A DNA stretch of 64,000 bases, taken from positions 1 to 64,000 of the forward strand of contig JAPOWV010000027.1 of assembly GCA_026707445.1 (NCBI GenBank), written 5' to 3'. Every line of letters starts with the position of its first letter. The stretch's first letter is position 1. The translations under genes were made by a program, and so were the position numbers. The notes under the pieces are model-generated. The model ran no database searches, was not told the DNA's origin, and was given only the letters and a program-made list of their open reading frames with translations. Shown here piece after piece: positions 41,634 through 50,105 of this stretch. This DNA comes from Gammaproteobacteria bacterium. GTDB lineage: Bacteria; Pseudomonadota; Gammaproteobacteria; Steroidobacterales; Foliamicaceae.

Positions 41634-42415
41634 GCGCGGGAGGAATGACCGGCGCGGAGAAGGCCGTCGGCCTCTACACCATCATCCACAAGGAAGCGCG
41701 CCGCATCGTGCGGATCTGGGTGCAGACGATCGTCCCGCCGGCCATCACCATGTCGCTGTACTTCATCATCTTCGGGCAGTTGCGCGAGCGCATCGGCTCC
41801 ATGTCCGGCTTCGACTACACCCAGTTCATCGCCCCCGGGCTGATTCTGATGTCGGTAATAACCAATTCCTACGGCAACGTCGTGGCCTCGTTCTTCGGCG
41901 CCAAGTTTCAGCGCCACCTCGAGGAAATGCTGGTCTCGCCCCTGCCCAACTACGTGATCATCCTGGGGCACGCAGCCGGCGGGGTGATGCGGGGACTGAT
42001 CGTGGGGCTGATCGTGACGATCGTCGCCATGGGCTTTACCGATCTCGAGATCCGCTATCCCGTGATCGTCGTGTTCACTCTTTTCTGCACCGCAATCACC
42101 TTTTCGCTGGGCGGCATGATCAACGCCATTTTTGCGCGCAAGTTCGACGACGTGTCGCTGATCCCGGCTTTCGTGCTTACTCCGCTGACTTACCTGGGCG
42201 GCGTGTTCTACTCGGTGGATCTGCTGCCGGGAATATGGCGCACGCTCAGCCTCTTCAACCCCATCCTGTATATGATCAACGCTTTCCGCTACGGCATGAT
42301 CGGCACAACCGACGTGGATCTGGACACCGCCTTCGTCATGATGGGCGTGTTCATGCTGGTCCTGTTCGGGGTTTGCGCCGTGCTGATCCGCAAGGGCGTG
42401 GGAATCCGCGAATAG
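41618..42415 (+). CDS. yadH: ABC-2 type transporter permease (YadH-like)
   Basis: A 265-residue inner-membrane permease with about six transmembrane segments, matching YadH-type ABC-2 permeases: VPPAITMSLYFIIFGQLRERIG early, the VSPLPNYVII region and the LTYLGGVFYSVDLLPGIWR segment. Its normal partner ATPase (YadG), usually encoded immediately upstream, is absent; the upstream gene is the EnvC-like protein, which it overlaps by 16 bases. The ATPase is presumably elsewhere. The ATG at 41645 is an alternative start. The substrate is unknown. Confidence 0.87.
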   Translation: MAEQVSAGGMTGAEKAVGLYTIIHKEARRIVRIWVQTIVPPAITMSLYFIIFGQLRERIGSMSGFDYTQFIAPGLILMSVITNSYGNVVASFFGAKFQRHLEEMLVSPLPNYVIILGHAAGGVMRGLIVGLIVTIVAMGFTDLEIRYPVIVVFTLFCTAITFSLGGMINAIFARKFDDVSLIPAFVLTPLTYLGGVFYSVDLLPGIWRTLSLFNPILYMINAFRYGMIGTTDVDLDTAFVMMGVFMLVLFGVCAVLIRKGVGIRE

Positions 42416-42424
42416 CGTGCCGTT

Positions 42425-44248
42425 TCAGGCGGCCCGGGCCTCGGTGGCCGGTCGCAGAGGCAGCGCCGGAACGGCGGCGGCGAGCAGCGCTCCGGGACCG
42501 GCGTGCGCGCTCACTACCGCGCCCAGCTCGGTCACGTAGCCGGACACCAGGTTCGGGACCTTTTCCACCAGCAGGTCGTGCAGGCGTTGCCCGGATTCCG
42601 GGCGGTTGGCGTGCGCGACCGCAATGCGCAACGGCTGGTCGGTGGGAAAGCGCTTGAGCACGTAGCGCGCAAAGCGCTTCACGCGGTCGCCCGACCGGCG
42701 CTGTACGCCGCATGCCTTCACGGTCCCGTTGCGGCTGATGCCGAGCAGGGCGTCCACCTTCAGCAAGTCACTGATCTGCTTGATGCGCGGCGATATGCGC
42801 CCGCCGCGCACGCCGTGGGACAGGTCCTCGATCACGCCGAAGGTGCGGGCGGCCGCCAGCAGGGGCGGCAGGGCCGCAACGATCTCGTCCGCGCCGGCAC
42901 CCTGCCGCGCCCAGTCGGCTGCGTGCTGAACGATGAGGCCATGTCCGATGGAAACGTTGACGCTGTCCACGACCCGTACTTTCCCACCGGTCAATTCCGA
43001 AGCCACGCTACGCGTCACATCGGCAGTGCCGCTGACCGAGCCGGCCAGCGTGATCCAAACGGACTCGGGGAAATGTCCGGCCAGAAATGCCATTGCCCGT
43101 TCCATGTCGCCGCGCGGCGGCGTGGCGGTCTGCGCTCTCTCGCCATGGTCCTCCATCGCCCGCCACAGCCAGTCCGCCGGCAGCCCCAACTCGTCGAGAT
43201 AGCCTTGCTCGCCCAGGTGGATGCGCAGCGGCGCTGTCGTGATCCGCAGTTCCCTGACCAGTTCCGCGGGGATGTCCGCGCCGCTGTCGCAACCGATGGG
43301 AACTCTCGAGCCGTTCAGCAGCGCGAACTGCACGTGCATGTCGTCGGCCTTCTCGCTGCTGACTTCGCCGTGCTCCTGAGCGACGGCGAATACCTCATGC
43401 GGCCTGTCCGTGTGTATGTGCAGGCGCACGATGCGGGCGCCGCCGGCCACGACGATGGAATCGCCCAAGGGCTGGATTTCCTCGCGTATGCCGGCCGGCG
43501 TCAGGTCCTGGCCGGAGATCATGCACTCGGTGCAATAGCGGAATTCCGATTCCTCGCCCAGATCGTGGGCGTGCGCGGTACCCGCCAGGGCTCTTGCCGC
43601 GCCGGCAAACTCGCCCGCCTCGGCGCCCCTCCCGGTCTTGACGAGATCCTCGATGCCGCCCAGCAATTGCGCCAAACCGGCGCCGCCGGCATCGACCACG
43701 CCGGCGCGCCGAAGCACTTCGAGCTGTTCCGGGGTTTTCTGCACCGCGTCGTCGGCCGCTTCCCGAGCGGCCGACAGGAGGGCGGTGAGCTCGCCCTCGG
43801 GCGAAGCGTCGAGTGCGCCGATGCCGACCGCACTCATTACGCTCAGGATGGTCCCCTCCCGCGGATTGCTCAGGCCGTTGCGGGCGGATTCCGCCGCCGC
43901 TTTCAGCCCCAGCGCGACGTCGCGCGTATCCAGGCGCGCCTTGTCCTCCCAGGCCTCGGCCAGTCCGTGCAGGAACTGAGCCAGGATTACGCCGGAATTC
44001 CCCCGCGCGCCGTATAACGCTCCCCTGGCCGCGGACTGGGCCACCTCGCCGGCGCTCCGCGATGGAGATTCCGCCAGCGCAAGAATCACGGCCTGCGCCG
44101 TATGCGCCATGTTCAGGCCGGTGTCGCCGTCCGCCACCGGAAACACGTTGATACGGTCCAGCTCTTCGCGGCTGTTCTGAAGCTGCAGCATGCCGGCGGT
44201 GATGGCGCGCGCCAGCCGCCGTCCATCGAGATAGTGAATGCCCTTCAT
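42425..44248 (-). CDS. FakA-type DAK2 kinase fused to a DegV fatty-acid-binding domain
   Basis: A 607-residue fusion. The N-terminal DAK2 kinase domain (about 1-205) contains NVFPVADGDTGLNM with the metal-binding aspartates and GARGNSGVILAQ. A FakA-like middle domain follows (FRYCTECMISGQDLTPAGI, VRLHIHTDRP). From about residue 313 there is a DegV domain (VPIGCDSGADIPAELV, GSVSGTADV, RISPRIKQISD). In Firmicutes the kinase FakA and the fatty-acid carrier FakB are separate proteins that phosphorylate exogenous fatty acids; a single chain holding both is inferred to do the same. Its ATG overlaps the gspB stop (ATGA), so it lies in the ispA-gspA-gspB unit. Confidence 0.88.
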   Translation of the reverse strand: MKGIHYLDGRRLARAITAGMLQLQNSREELDRINVFPVADGDTGLNMAHTAQAVILALAESPSRSAGEVAQSAARGALYGARGNSGVILAQFLHGLAEAWEDKARLDTRDVALGLKAAAESARNGLSNPREGTILSVMSAVGIGALDASPEGELTALLSAAREAADDAVQKTPEQLEVLRRAGVVDAGGAGLAQLLGGIEDLVKTGRGAEAGEFAGAARALAGTAHAHDLGEESEFRYCTECMISGQDLTPAGIREEIQPLGDSIVVAGGARIVRLHIHTDRPHEVFAVAQEHGEVSSEKADDMHVQFALLNGSRVPIGCDSGADIPAELVRELRITTAPLRIHLGEQGYLDELGLPADWLWRAMEDHGERAQTATPPRGDMERAMAFLAGHFPESVWITLAGSVSGTADVTRSVASELTGGKVRVVDSVNVSIGHGLIVQHAADWARQGAGADEIVAALPPLLAAARTFGVIEDLSHGVRGGRISPRIKQISDLLKVDALLGISRNGTVKACGVQRRSGDRVKRFARYVLKRFPTDQPLRIAVAHANRPESGQRLHDLLVEKVPNLVSGYVTELGAVVSAHAGPGALLAAAVPALPLRPATEARAA

Positions 44249-44895
44249 CGATCCATGGCCAGCAGTACTTTCTTGCCCTCATAGGCAAGAATCGCGCCGT
44301 GTGAGGTTATGTCCAGCACCTCGGGTCCGTCCTCGAGACGTTCGCCCACGCGGTAGTTCCGTCCATTGATCTGCACGAAGCTGCGGCCGCTTTCAGGACT
44401 GTAAAAGAGCATCTGCAGGGTAAGCGCCGGCCAGTCCGCCGGCGCCGTTTCGAGCGGAAGCCCGTCTGCCGGGCCCAGCGCTTGCCTCGCAGGTGTCGTC
44501 CCGGCCGTAACGACGGAAACCGGGACCTCGGACGAAGGCTGTTCCCTGCTGGTCGAAGCGAACGGATCACCGCCGGTACTTGCGGGGCCGATGTCTCCCG
44601 ATTCCTTGGGGCCGGCGATCGTGGAGGGCGCCGGGTTGGGGCGCGCATGGCCTGGTTCGACTACCGCCGACATGTCGGCGGTGTCGGCCGGCACGGGGAG
44701 AGGGGCCGGGGTTGGAGGAGCAACCAGGCGCCAGGTCAGGAAGACGCCGGCAATGATCGGGGCGGCCGCGAGCGCGGCAAACCAGCGTTTACGCCTGCCG
44801 CCCCGATGGGCAGGAGGAGGATGGGCGTACACGGGCCGCGCGAATCGGGACCGGCGCTTCTCGGAAAGTTTGAGTGCGTCGAGAACGAAAGACAT
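44245..44895 (-). CDS. gspB: GspB-like general secretion protein
   Basis: A 216-residue protein with a short cytoplasmic N-terminus (MSFVLDALKLSEKRR), one membrane helix (WFAALAAAPIIAGVFLTWRLV), a proline-rich linker and a C-terminal T2SSB-type domain (LTLQMLFYSPESGRSFVQIN, VLDITSHGAILAYEGKKVLL). GspB/ExeB works with GspA/ExeA to place the secretin of type II secretion through peptidoglycan. The ATG at 44895 is chosen because it gives the family N-terminus. It follows gspA by 4 bp. No other type II secretion gene is in the window. Confidence 0.85.
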   Translation of the reverse strand: MSFVLDALKLSEKRRSRFARPVYAHPPPAHRGGRRKRWFAALAAAPIIAGVFLTWRLVAPPTPAPLPVPADTADMSAVVEPGHARPNPAPSTIAGPKESGDIGPASTGGDPFASTSREQPSSEVPVSVVTAGTTPARQALGPADGLPLETAPADWPALTLQMLFYSPESGRSFVQINGRNYRVGERLEDGPEVLDITSHGAILAYEGKKVLLAMDR

Positions 44896-44899
44896 CGGG

Positions 44900-45751
44900 T
44901 CAGCCCGCCGCGCCGCTCCAGAGCGCCCCCGCCGGCACGCCTTGCCGTCCGTAGACCTCGCGCGCCGCCAGCCGCACGAGTTGCGGTCCGACCTCATGCT
45001 CCTTGCGAACGAAAGCGCCGAGCAGGGCGCGGTCGGCCACGACATTGATGATCCTGGGAATTCCGCGGGATATCCGGTGCAGGCGCCGCCTTGCGCGGGA
45101 ATTGAATACATCGCGGCTTGAACCGGCCACCCGCATCCGGTGCCGGACGTACTCGCTGGTCTCCGCGCGCGACAGCGGCCCCAGGTGACAGCGCGCGGTG
45201 ATGCGTTGCGCGAGTTGTCGCAGGTCCCGCCTCGCCAGCGTTTCGTGCAACTCCGGCTGGCCTACCAGCACGATGCCAAGCAGCTTGTGCCGGGCGGTCT
45301 CCAGGTTGGTCAGCCTCCGCACCTGCTCCAGCAGGTCCGCGCCCAGCGCCTGCGCCTCGTCCACGATCAGTATCGTCCGCCTTCCGGCGGCATAGGTTCG
45401 CAGGAGCTTGCGATTGAGCGCCGCGCCCAGCGAGGAGGGGTTTCCCGCCCAGCGGGGCGGGCGCATCCGCAATTCACGGCAGATCGTTTGCAGGAACTCG
45501 ATGCGTGTAGCGGGTGGATCCAGCACGATCGCGGTGTCGGTCCGTTCCGGCAGGCGTTCCAGCAGGCACCGGACCAGCATCGTCTTGCCGGTACCGACCT
45601 CGCCGGTGAGTTGGGTGAAGCCGCCGTTCTCGCGCACCCCGTACAACAGGTGGGCGAGGGCCTCGGCGTGGCGTGCGCTCAGGTACAGGTAGCGCGGGTC
45701 GGGCGTAATACTGAAAGGCCTTTCGCTCAAGCCGTGAAATTGCTCGTACAT
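44900..45751 (-). CDS. gspA: GspA/ExeA-like AAA ATPase
   Basis: A 283-residue AAA ATPase that begins MYEQFHGLSERPFSITPDPRYLYLS, the standard GspA/ExeA start. Walker A is TGEVGTGKTMLVRCL and Walker B is ILIVDEAQAL. The full-length ExeA has a membrane helix and peptidoglycan-binding domain after the ATPase; those are absent here, so this is the short, ATPase-only form. It lies 34 bp downstream of ispA and directly upstream of gspB. Confidence 0.88.
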   Translation of the reverse strand: MYEQFHGLSERPFSITPDPRYLYLSARHAEALAHLLYGVRENGGFTQLTGEVGTGKTMLVRCLLERLPERTDTAIVLDPPATRIEFLQTICRELRMRPPRWAGNPSSLGAALNRKLLRTYAAGRRTILIVDEAQALGADLLEQVRRLTNLETARHKLLGIVLVGQPELHETLARRDLRQLAQRITARCHLGPLSRAETSEYVRHRMRVAGSSRDVFNSRARRRLHRISRGIPRIINVVADRALLGAFVRKEHEVGPQLVRLAAREVYGRQGVPAGALWSGAAG

Positions 45752-45785
45752 GGCCCCAGGATCCGCCTCGGTGTTCCCCTTCGCC

Positions 45786-46688
45786 CTATTTCATTGTAGA
45801 GGCGGAGTGCGTGCCGCGCATGAAGCCGATCAGCCACTGCAGCCCGCCTGCCCGATCCCCGAATTCCCCGCATGCGGAGCGCATGATCGACGTCAACTCC
45901 CTGATCCGTTCCCGCGCCGCCTGCGCCCCGAAACGCTGCACCCAGGATGGCAGGTTTGCCCCGCCGCCCAGCGGCGGCTGCCGCTGATCGGCATCCCGGT
46001 CGGCAAGGTCGTCGCGTATCTGAAACGCCAGACCGAGGGCGTCGGCGAACACTTCCAGCGAATGCCTCAGGCGCACCGCCAGCTCGGGGCGCACGCAAGC
46101 CGGCGCCAGCGCCGCGGCGCGAAACAGAGCTCCGGTCTTGGTGCGATACGCGTGTTCCAGTTCCGCGAGATCGGGCCGGTCGCCGCCGCTCAGGTCCAGG
46201 TCCTGGCCACCCGCCATGCCCGTCGATCCGGCGCATTCCGTCAGAAGACCGATCAGGCGCACCCGGGCGCCGTCGTGGCCGTTCAGCGAGGAATGGGTTG
46301 CCAGCACCTGCCAGGCCAGGGTCTGCAGCGCGTCCCCCACCAGCAGCGCGGTGTCCTCGCCGTACATCTTGTGAATGCTGGGCTTGCCGCGCCGAAAGTC
46401 GTCGTCGTCCATGCAGGGCATGTCGTCGTGCACAAGCGAATAGCAATGAATCAGTTCGATTGCAACGGCCGGCGCATCGACGAGCGAGTCCGGGACGCCG
46501 GCTGCCTCGGCGGCCGCATAGCAGACCAGCGGCCTCAGGCGCTTGCCGCCCCGCAGGACCGCTTCGCGCATTGCGCCGTGCAATCGCCCGGGCGTTGTCG
46601 CCGCGCTCGGCAGAACGCGCTCCAGCAAGGCGTTGGCGCGAGCCTGGTAGCCGGCCCGCCTTTGTTCAAAGATCTTGCTGGAGTCCAT
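45786..46688 (-). CDS. ispA: Polyprenyl (farnesyl/geranyl) diphosphate synthase
   Basis: A 300-residue trans-prenyltransferase. The first aspartate-rich motif is DDMPCMDDDDFRRG and the second is FQIRDDLADRDAD. The size and first-motif spacing fit the short-chain IspA group that makes farnesyl diphosphate from isopentenyl and dimethylallyl diphosphate. Two mevalonate-pathway genes lie across a TnpB insertion on the opposite strand, so a substrate link is plausible. It heads an operon with gspA, gspB and the FakA-DegV fusion. Confidence 0.92.
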   Translation of the reverse strand: MDSSKIFEQRRAGYQARANALLERVLPSAATTPGRLHGAMREAVLRGGKRLRPLVCYAAAEAAGVPDSLVDAPAVAIELIHCYSLVHDDMPCMDDDDFRRGKPSIHKMYGEDTALLVGDALQTLAWQVLATHSSLNGHDGARVRLIGLLTECAGSTGMAGGQDLDLSGGDRPDLAELEHAYRTKTGALFRAAALAPACVRPELAVRLRHSLEVFADALGLAFQIRDDLADRDADQRQPPLGGGANLPSWVQRFGAQAARERIRELTSIMRSACGEFGDRAGGLQWLIGFMRGTHSASTMK

Positions 46689-46875
46689 GCTGGCGTCGGG
46701 TGGTCATGTCGCGCGCTGCCTGCCGCTACGGGGCGGCTGTCGAGGAATGAACGAATTTTATGTCGCGCCCGCTTTATGTTCTCGTAGCTGCTAGTCAACG
46801 TTACTTGACGGCACCCCTGTTTTCCTTCGTAAAACCCTGTTATAAACCGCTATCTCCTTGTATAATAAAGAGAAT

Positions 46876-48102
46876 ATGATCATAACCCGCACCCTCGTCT
46901 TCCGCGCGAAGCTGTCGCGCGCCACACACACGGCCTTGGAGGCCTTCCTTGAGGAGATGCGGGTGCTCTGGAACGCGGCACTGGAAGAGCGTATCGACGC
47001 TTATCGCAAGGCCGGCGTCTCGATCTCTTGGGTCGATCAGTTCAAGTCGCTTACCGAGATTCGCCGAACGTTGCCGGAATATTCCCGCTGCTCGGTCACG
47101 GCCCAACGCTCCGTCCTAAAGCGCTTGGACCACGCTTTCCAGGGGTTCTTCCGGCGCAATGCCGCCGGCAGCAAGCCGGGCTTTCCCCGGTTCCGCTCGC
47201 GCAACCGCGGAGTGCGCTCATTCGAGATGCCGGTACCCACGATCCGCAAGAAGGGCAGGTGGAACACGATTGCGGTCAAGGGGATCGGAAGGTTTCGGTT
47301 TGCCGGGAAGATCGAGGGAGATCCGAAGGTGTTGCGGATCGTCAAGAGCCCGAGGCGCGTGACCGTCCAGGTCGTGGTTGAGCGGGAGGCGCCGGAAGCC
47401 GTTGATACAAGACGGCCCATCGGCATCGATGCCGGCATCGTCCACCGCGCGGCCCTGTCCACCGGAGAGACGGTGCCCGGAAGAAAGCTCGATCGCACGA
47501 TCCTCGTCAAGCGCCAGAGAAAGCTCTCCCGCGCCAAGCGCGGCAGCCGAAGCCGCTGCAAGAAGCGGCTGGCTCTGGCCAAGGCCTGGCAGCTGGTGAA
47601 GGAAAACGACAGGGGGATGCTGCACGAACTGACGGCGAAGCTCGTGCGCGATCATGGGGCTAGGTTCTATGTCGAGGATTTGAAGATACCCAACCTGCTG
47701 CGCAATAGGCATCTGGCGCGCAGCATCGCCGAGCAGAATTGGGGGACCTTCGTGAGCTTGCTCACCTACAAAGCGGAAGAGGCTGGTGGGTGGGTGCGCA
47801 AGGTCCCGCCGCACCACACGTCCCAGCTTTGCTCCGATTGCGGGTCGATGCCGGAGAAGCGGCTGACGCTGGCCGAGCGCACGTATCGGTGCGCGTCTTG
47901 CGGCAATGTCGAAGATCGGGACGTGAATGCGGCGAAGAACATCCTTCAGGTGGGGCTGACGCTCCACCCGCCGGGCGGGGCTCTCCCCGGCGCGCCGGGA
48001 GGGGGAAGACAGCGCTCCGCAGGCCGCAAGGTCGGGCTGTGCGTTACGGCGCGGAACAGTGTCGAGTCGCTGGCGGCATTAGCTGTCAAGTGCTCGTTAT
48101 AA
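46876..48102 (+). CDS. tnpB: TnpB RNA-guided nuclease (IS605/IS1341 family)
   Basis: A 408-residue TnpB, the transposon-encoded relative of Cas12 that cuts DNA guided by an omega-RNA made from the element's right end. The RuvC residues are visible as Asp185 in PIGIDAGIVH, Glu267 in FYVEDLKIPN and Asp349 in DRDVNAAKNI. The zinc finger has C319, C322, C339 and C342 (CSDCG, CASCG). The frame is complete, so the nuclease is probably functional. The last 50 residues are low-complexity (PPGGALPGAPGGG) as expected where coding sequence overlaps the guide RNA. The ATG at 46876 is preferred over the in-frame TTG at 46858. Confidence 0.92.
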   Translation: MIITRTLVFRAKLSRATHTALEAFLEEMRVLWNAALEERIDAYRKAGVSISWVDQFKSLTEIRRTLPEYSRCSVTAQRSVLKRLDHAFQGFFRRNAAGSKPGFPRFRSRNRGVRSFEMPVPTIRKKGRWNTIAVKGIGRFRFAGKIEGDPKVLRIVKSPRRVTVQVVVEREAPEAVDTRRPIGIDAGIVHRAALSTGETVPGRKLDRTILVKRQRKLSRAKRGSRSRCKKRLALAKAWQLVKENDRGMLHELTAKLVRDHGARFYVEDLKIPNLLRNRHLARSIAEQNWGTFVSLLTYKAEEAGGWVRKVPPHHTSQLCSDCGSMPEKRLTLAERTYRCASCGNVEDRDVNAAKNILQVGLTLHPPGGALPGAPGGGRQRSAGRKVGLCVTARNSVESLAALAVKCSL

Positions 48103-48130
48103 GTCCCTTCTCCTAAAATCCCGCAAGGAG
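47950..48130 (+). ncRNA. Candidate omega-RNA (reRNA) at the 3' end of tnpB
   Basis: By analogy with characterised TnpB systems the guide RNA scaffold spans the 3' end of tnpB and the right end of the element. Here that stretch contains a 14-base self-complementary sequence (CCCGGCGCGCCGGG, 47986-47999) within the variable C-terminal coding region. The guide would be the sequence past the right boundary, in or near the start of mvaD. The exact ends are inferred. Confidence 0.35.
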
Positions 48131-48151
48131 ATTCTCGGCCGAGGTAGTTCT

Positions 48152-49138
48152 GTGTCACGCGAGGATGTCATTCAGGGCGACGCCATCGCGCACCCGAACG
48201 TAGCGCTGGTGAAATACTGGGGCAAGCGGCCCGCCCGCGGCAACCTGCCGGCCATGGGGTCGCTGTCGCTGTCGCTGGGGTTCCTGGCGACCCGCACGAC
48301 GGTGCGCTTTGACCCGGCCGGGGGTCAGGACACGCTGACGCTGAACGGGAGCCGAAACTCGAGGGACCTGAAACGGATGCAGGATTGCCTGGCGCCCCTG
48401 CGGCGCCGGGCCGCCGAGTCCGGGTCCGCGACGGTGGACTCGCGCAATGACTTTCCCACCGGTGCGGGCCTGGCTTCGTCCGCCTCCGGGATGGCGGCGC
48501 TGGCCCTCGCCGGCGCATCGGCGCTCGGCCTGGTGGAAGACCTTGATCTGGTCGGGCGGTCGGCAATGGCGGGTTCGGGGTCCGCGCCCCGTTCGCTGCA
48601 TGGCGGAGTCGTGTTGCTGTCGATCGATCCGGAGGGAAAATGGTCCTGTGCGTCAGTGCTTGCGCCGGAGGAATGGCCGCTTAAGGTTGTGGTGGCTGTT
48701 ACGCAAACCGGGCCCAAGCAAACGGACTCCCGCTCGGGCATGGAGCTCACCCGGCGCACGTCGCCCTTCTACAAGGCCTGGCTTGAAAGCCAGAAGGCCG
48801 ACCTTGAGGACGCCGGCCGCGCCGTGGCGCAGCGTGATTTCGGACGTCTTGCCGAGCTGTCCGAAGGCAATTGCCTGAGAATGCACGCCACCGCCATGGG
48901 CGCTTCGCCTCCCCTGATGTATTTCAACGGCGCCACCATCGAGTGCATGCACCGGGTAAAGGCCCTGGCGCGCGACGGCCGGTCGGTGTTCTTTACCGTG
49001 GACGCGGGACCGCAAGTCAAGGCGATCTGTCTTCCGGACGTGCTCGATGAAGTATGCGATGCGCTGGGCCGGGTGCCCGGAGTGCAACAGGTGCTCAGCG
49101 GCGATCTGGGCGGCGGAGCGCGGCTCGTCGGGGGTTAG
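48152..49138 (+). CDS. mvaD: Diphosphomevalonate decarboxylase
   Basis: A 328-residue GHMP-fold enzyme that converts diphosphomevalonate to isopentenyl diphosphate. The N-terminal motif ALVKYWGKR is diagnostic, and the GHMP loop is FPTGAGLASSASGMAALALA. The VVAVTQTGPKQTDSRSGM and FTVDAGPQVKAI segments follow. The GTG at 48152 is the start, with a GAGG ribosome-binding site 10 bases upstream. It sits only about 50 bp after tnpB, so its own promoter has been separated or replaced by the insertion. Most gammaproteobacteria use the other (MEP) route, so this pathway is notable. Confidence 0.92.
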   Translation: MSREDVIQGDAIAHPNVALVKYWGKRPARGNLPAMGSLSLSLGFLATRTTVRFDPAGGQDTLTLNGSRNSRDLKRMQDCLAPLRRRAAESGSATVDSRNDFPTGAGLASSASGMAALALAGASALGLVEDLDLVGRSAMAGSGSAPRSLHGGVVLLSIDPEGKWSCASVLAPEEWPLKVVVAVTQTGPKQTDSRSGMELTRRTSPFYKAWLESQKADLEDAGRAVAQRDFGRLAELSEGNCLRMHATAMGASPPLMYFNGATIECMHRVKALARDGRSVFFTVDAGPQVKAICLPDVLDEVCDALGRVPGVQQVLSGDLGGGARLVGG

Positions 49139-49147
49139 CTGGCCTCG

Positions 49148-50101
49148 ATGCCGGTTTCCAGGATCCACGCCCGGGCCCCGGGCAAGCTGTTTATTTCCGG
49201 CGAGTATGCGGTGCTGCTGGGCGCGCCGTCCGTGGCCTGCGCCATTGGCAGGCATGTCGAGGCGTGCTTTTCGTCGGGCGATGCCGTTGAGGATCCTGAA
49301 GCCGCGCGCTGGCGGCTGGCGGCCCGAGAGATTCTGCTCCGGCACGGCCTGGATCCGGCGCCGGCCGCCCTGCCGCTTGAGATCGACAGCAACGCGCTGT
49401 ACTCGGACGGCGGAATCAAGCTGGGCTTCGGATCCAGCGCCGCCGTGGCCGTGGCGGTAACCGGCTTGCTGCTCGCGGCGCAGAGCCAGGAAAGGCGGTC
49501 TTGCACCGTCGACCGGCTGCGCTTCGCCGATGAACTGCACAAGGCGCTTCAGGGCCCCGGAGGCAGCGGCGTGGACGTGGCGGCGAGTCTGCACGGTGGA
49601 GTGATTGCAGCAGAGGGCGGTCGGGTGGAGAGTCTGCACTGGCCCGAGGGACTCTATTGTGAGGTGATCTTCACCGGCCGCGACGCGGACACCGCCGACG
49701 CCATCGGGCGATTCAAGGAAGCGTTGCAAGGCGGGGAGGGAGCGCACGTCGGGGTGCTGTGCGCCGCCGCGGAAGCGGCCCGGCAGGCCTGGGATCGAAG
49801 CCCGGAAGCGATCGTCGCTGCGATGCAGGAATACGCGGCGGCCTGGCGGGAACTCGATCGCTGGGCCCGGCTCGGCGTTTTCAGCGGCGAGCATCAGCGA
49901 CTGGAGAGTCTGGCGCGCGCCGCCGACTGCGTATACAAGCCGTCGGGGTCCGGCGGCGGCGACTGCGGGATTGCCTTCTCGACCGACCGGGAAGGACTGG
50001 ATGCACTGTGCGAGTCCGCGCGCGAAGGGGGTTTCCTGCCGCTGGCGGTCGATCTTGGCGTGGAGGGCTTGCGGGTCCGGCGTCAGCCCGACTGCGCTTA
50101 G
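49148..50101 (+). CDS. Phosphomevalonate kinase-like GHMP kinase
   Basis: A 317-residue GHMP kinase encoded 9 bp after mvaD. The N-terminus ARAPGKLFISGEYAVLLG and the ATP loop KLGFGSSAAVAVAV are typical, and the C-terminal motif YKPSGSGGGDCGIAF favours phosphomevalonate kinase over mevalonate kinase. It would make the substrate for MvaD. Mevalonate kinase, HMG-CoA reductase and HMG-CoA synthase are not in the window. The gene is convergent with the DUF4399 lipoprotein gene. Confidence 0.88.
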   Translation: MPVSRIHARAPGKLFISGEYAVLLGAPSVACAIGRHVEACFSSGDAVEDPEAARWRLAAREILLRHGLDPAPAALPLEIDSNALYSDGGIKLGFGSSAAVAVAVTGLLLAAQSQERRSCTVDRLRFADELHKALQGPGGSGVDVAASLHGGVIAAEGGRVESLHWPEGLYCEVIFTGRDADTADAIGRFKEALQGGEGAHVGVLCAAAEAARQAWDRSPEAIVAAMQEYAAAWRELDRWARLGVFSGEHQRLESLARAADCVYKPSGSGGGDCGIAFSTDREGLDALCESAREGGFLPLAVDLGVEGLRVRRQPDCA

Positions 50102-50105
50102 TGCA

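Larger units (their letters stand above)
46794..48140 (+). mobile_element. Orphan TnpB element (IS605/IS1341-like), boundaries approximate
   Basis: The element holds tnpB alone, with no TnpA-type Y1 transposase. At its left edge a short hairpin (GTCAA, CGTTAC loop, TTGAC; 46794-46809) ends in TTACTTGAC, which resembles the short target motifs used by IS200/IS605 elements. The right edge must lie in the 50 bp between the tnpB stop and the mvaD start. Boundaries are estimates. The element sits between the divergent ispA and mvaD genes. Confidence 0.45.

Noticed and set aside
46861-46866. TATAAT just upstream of tnpB as its promoter
   Set aside because: The hexamer is only about 9 bases from the ATG and no good -35 hexamer lies at the right distance, so a leaderless transcript would be required. 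Too weak to list.
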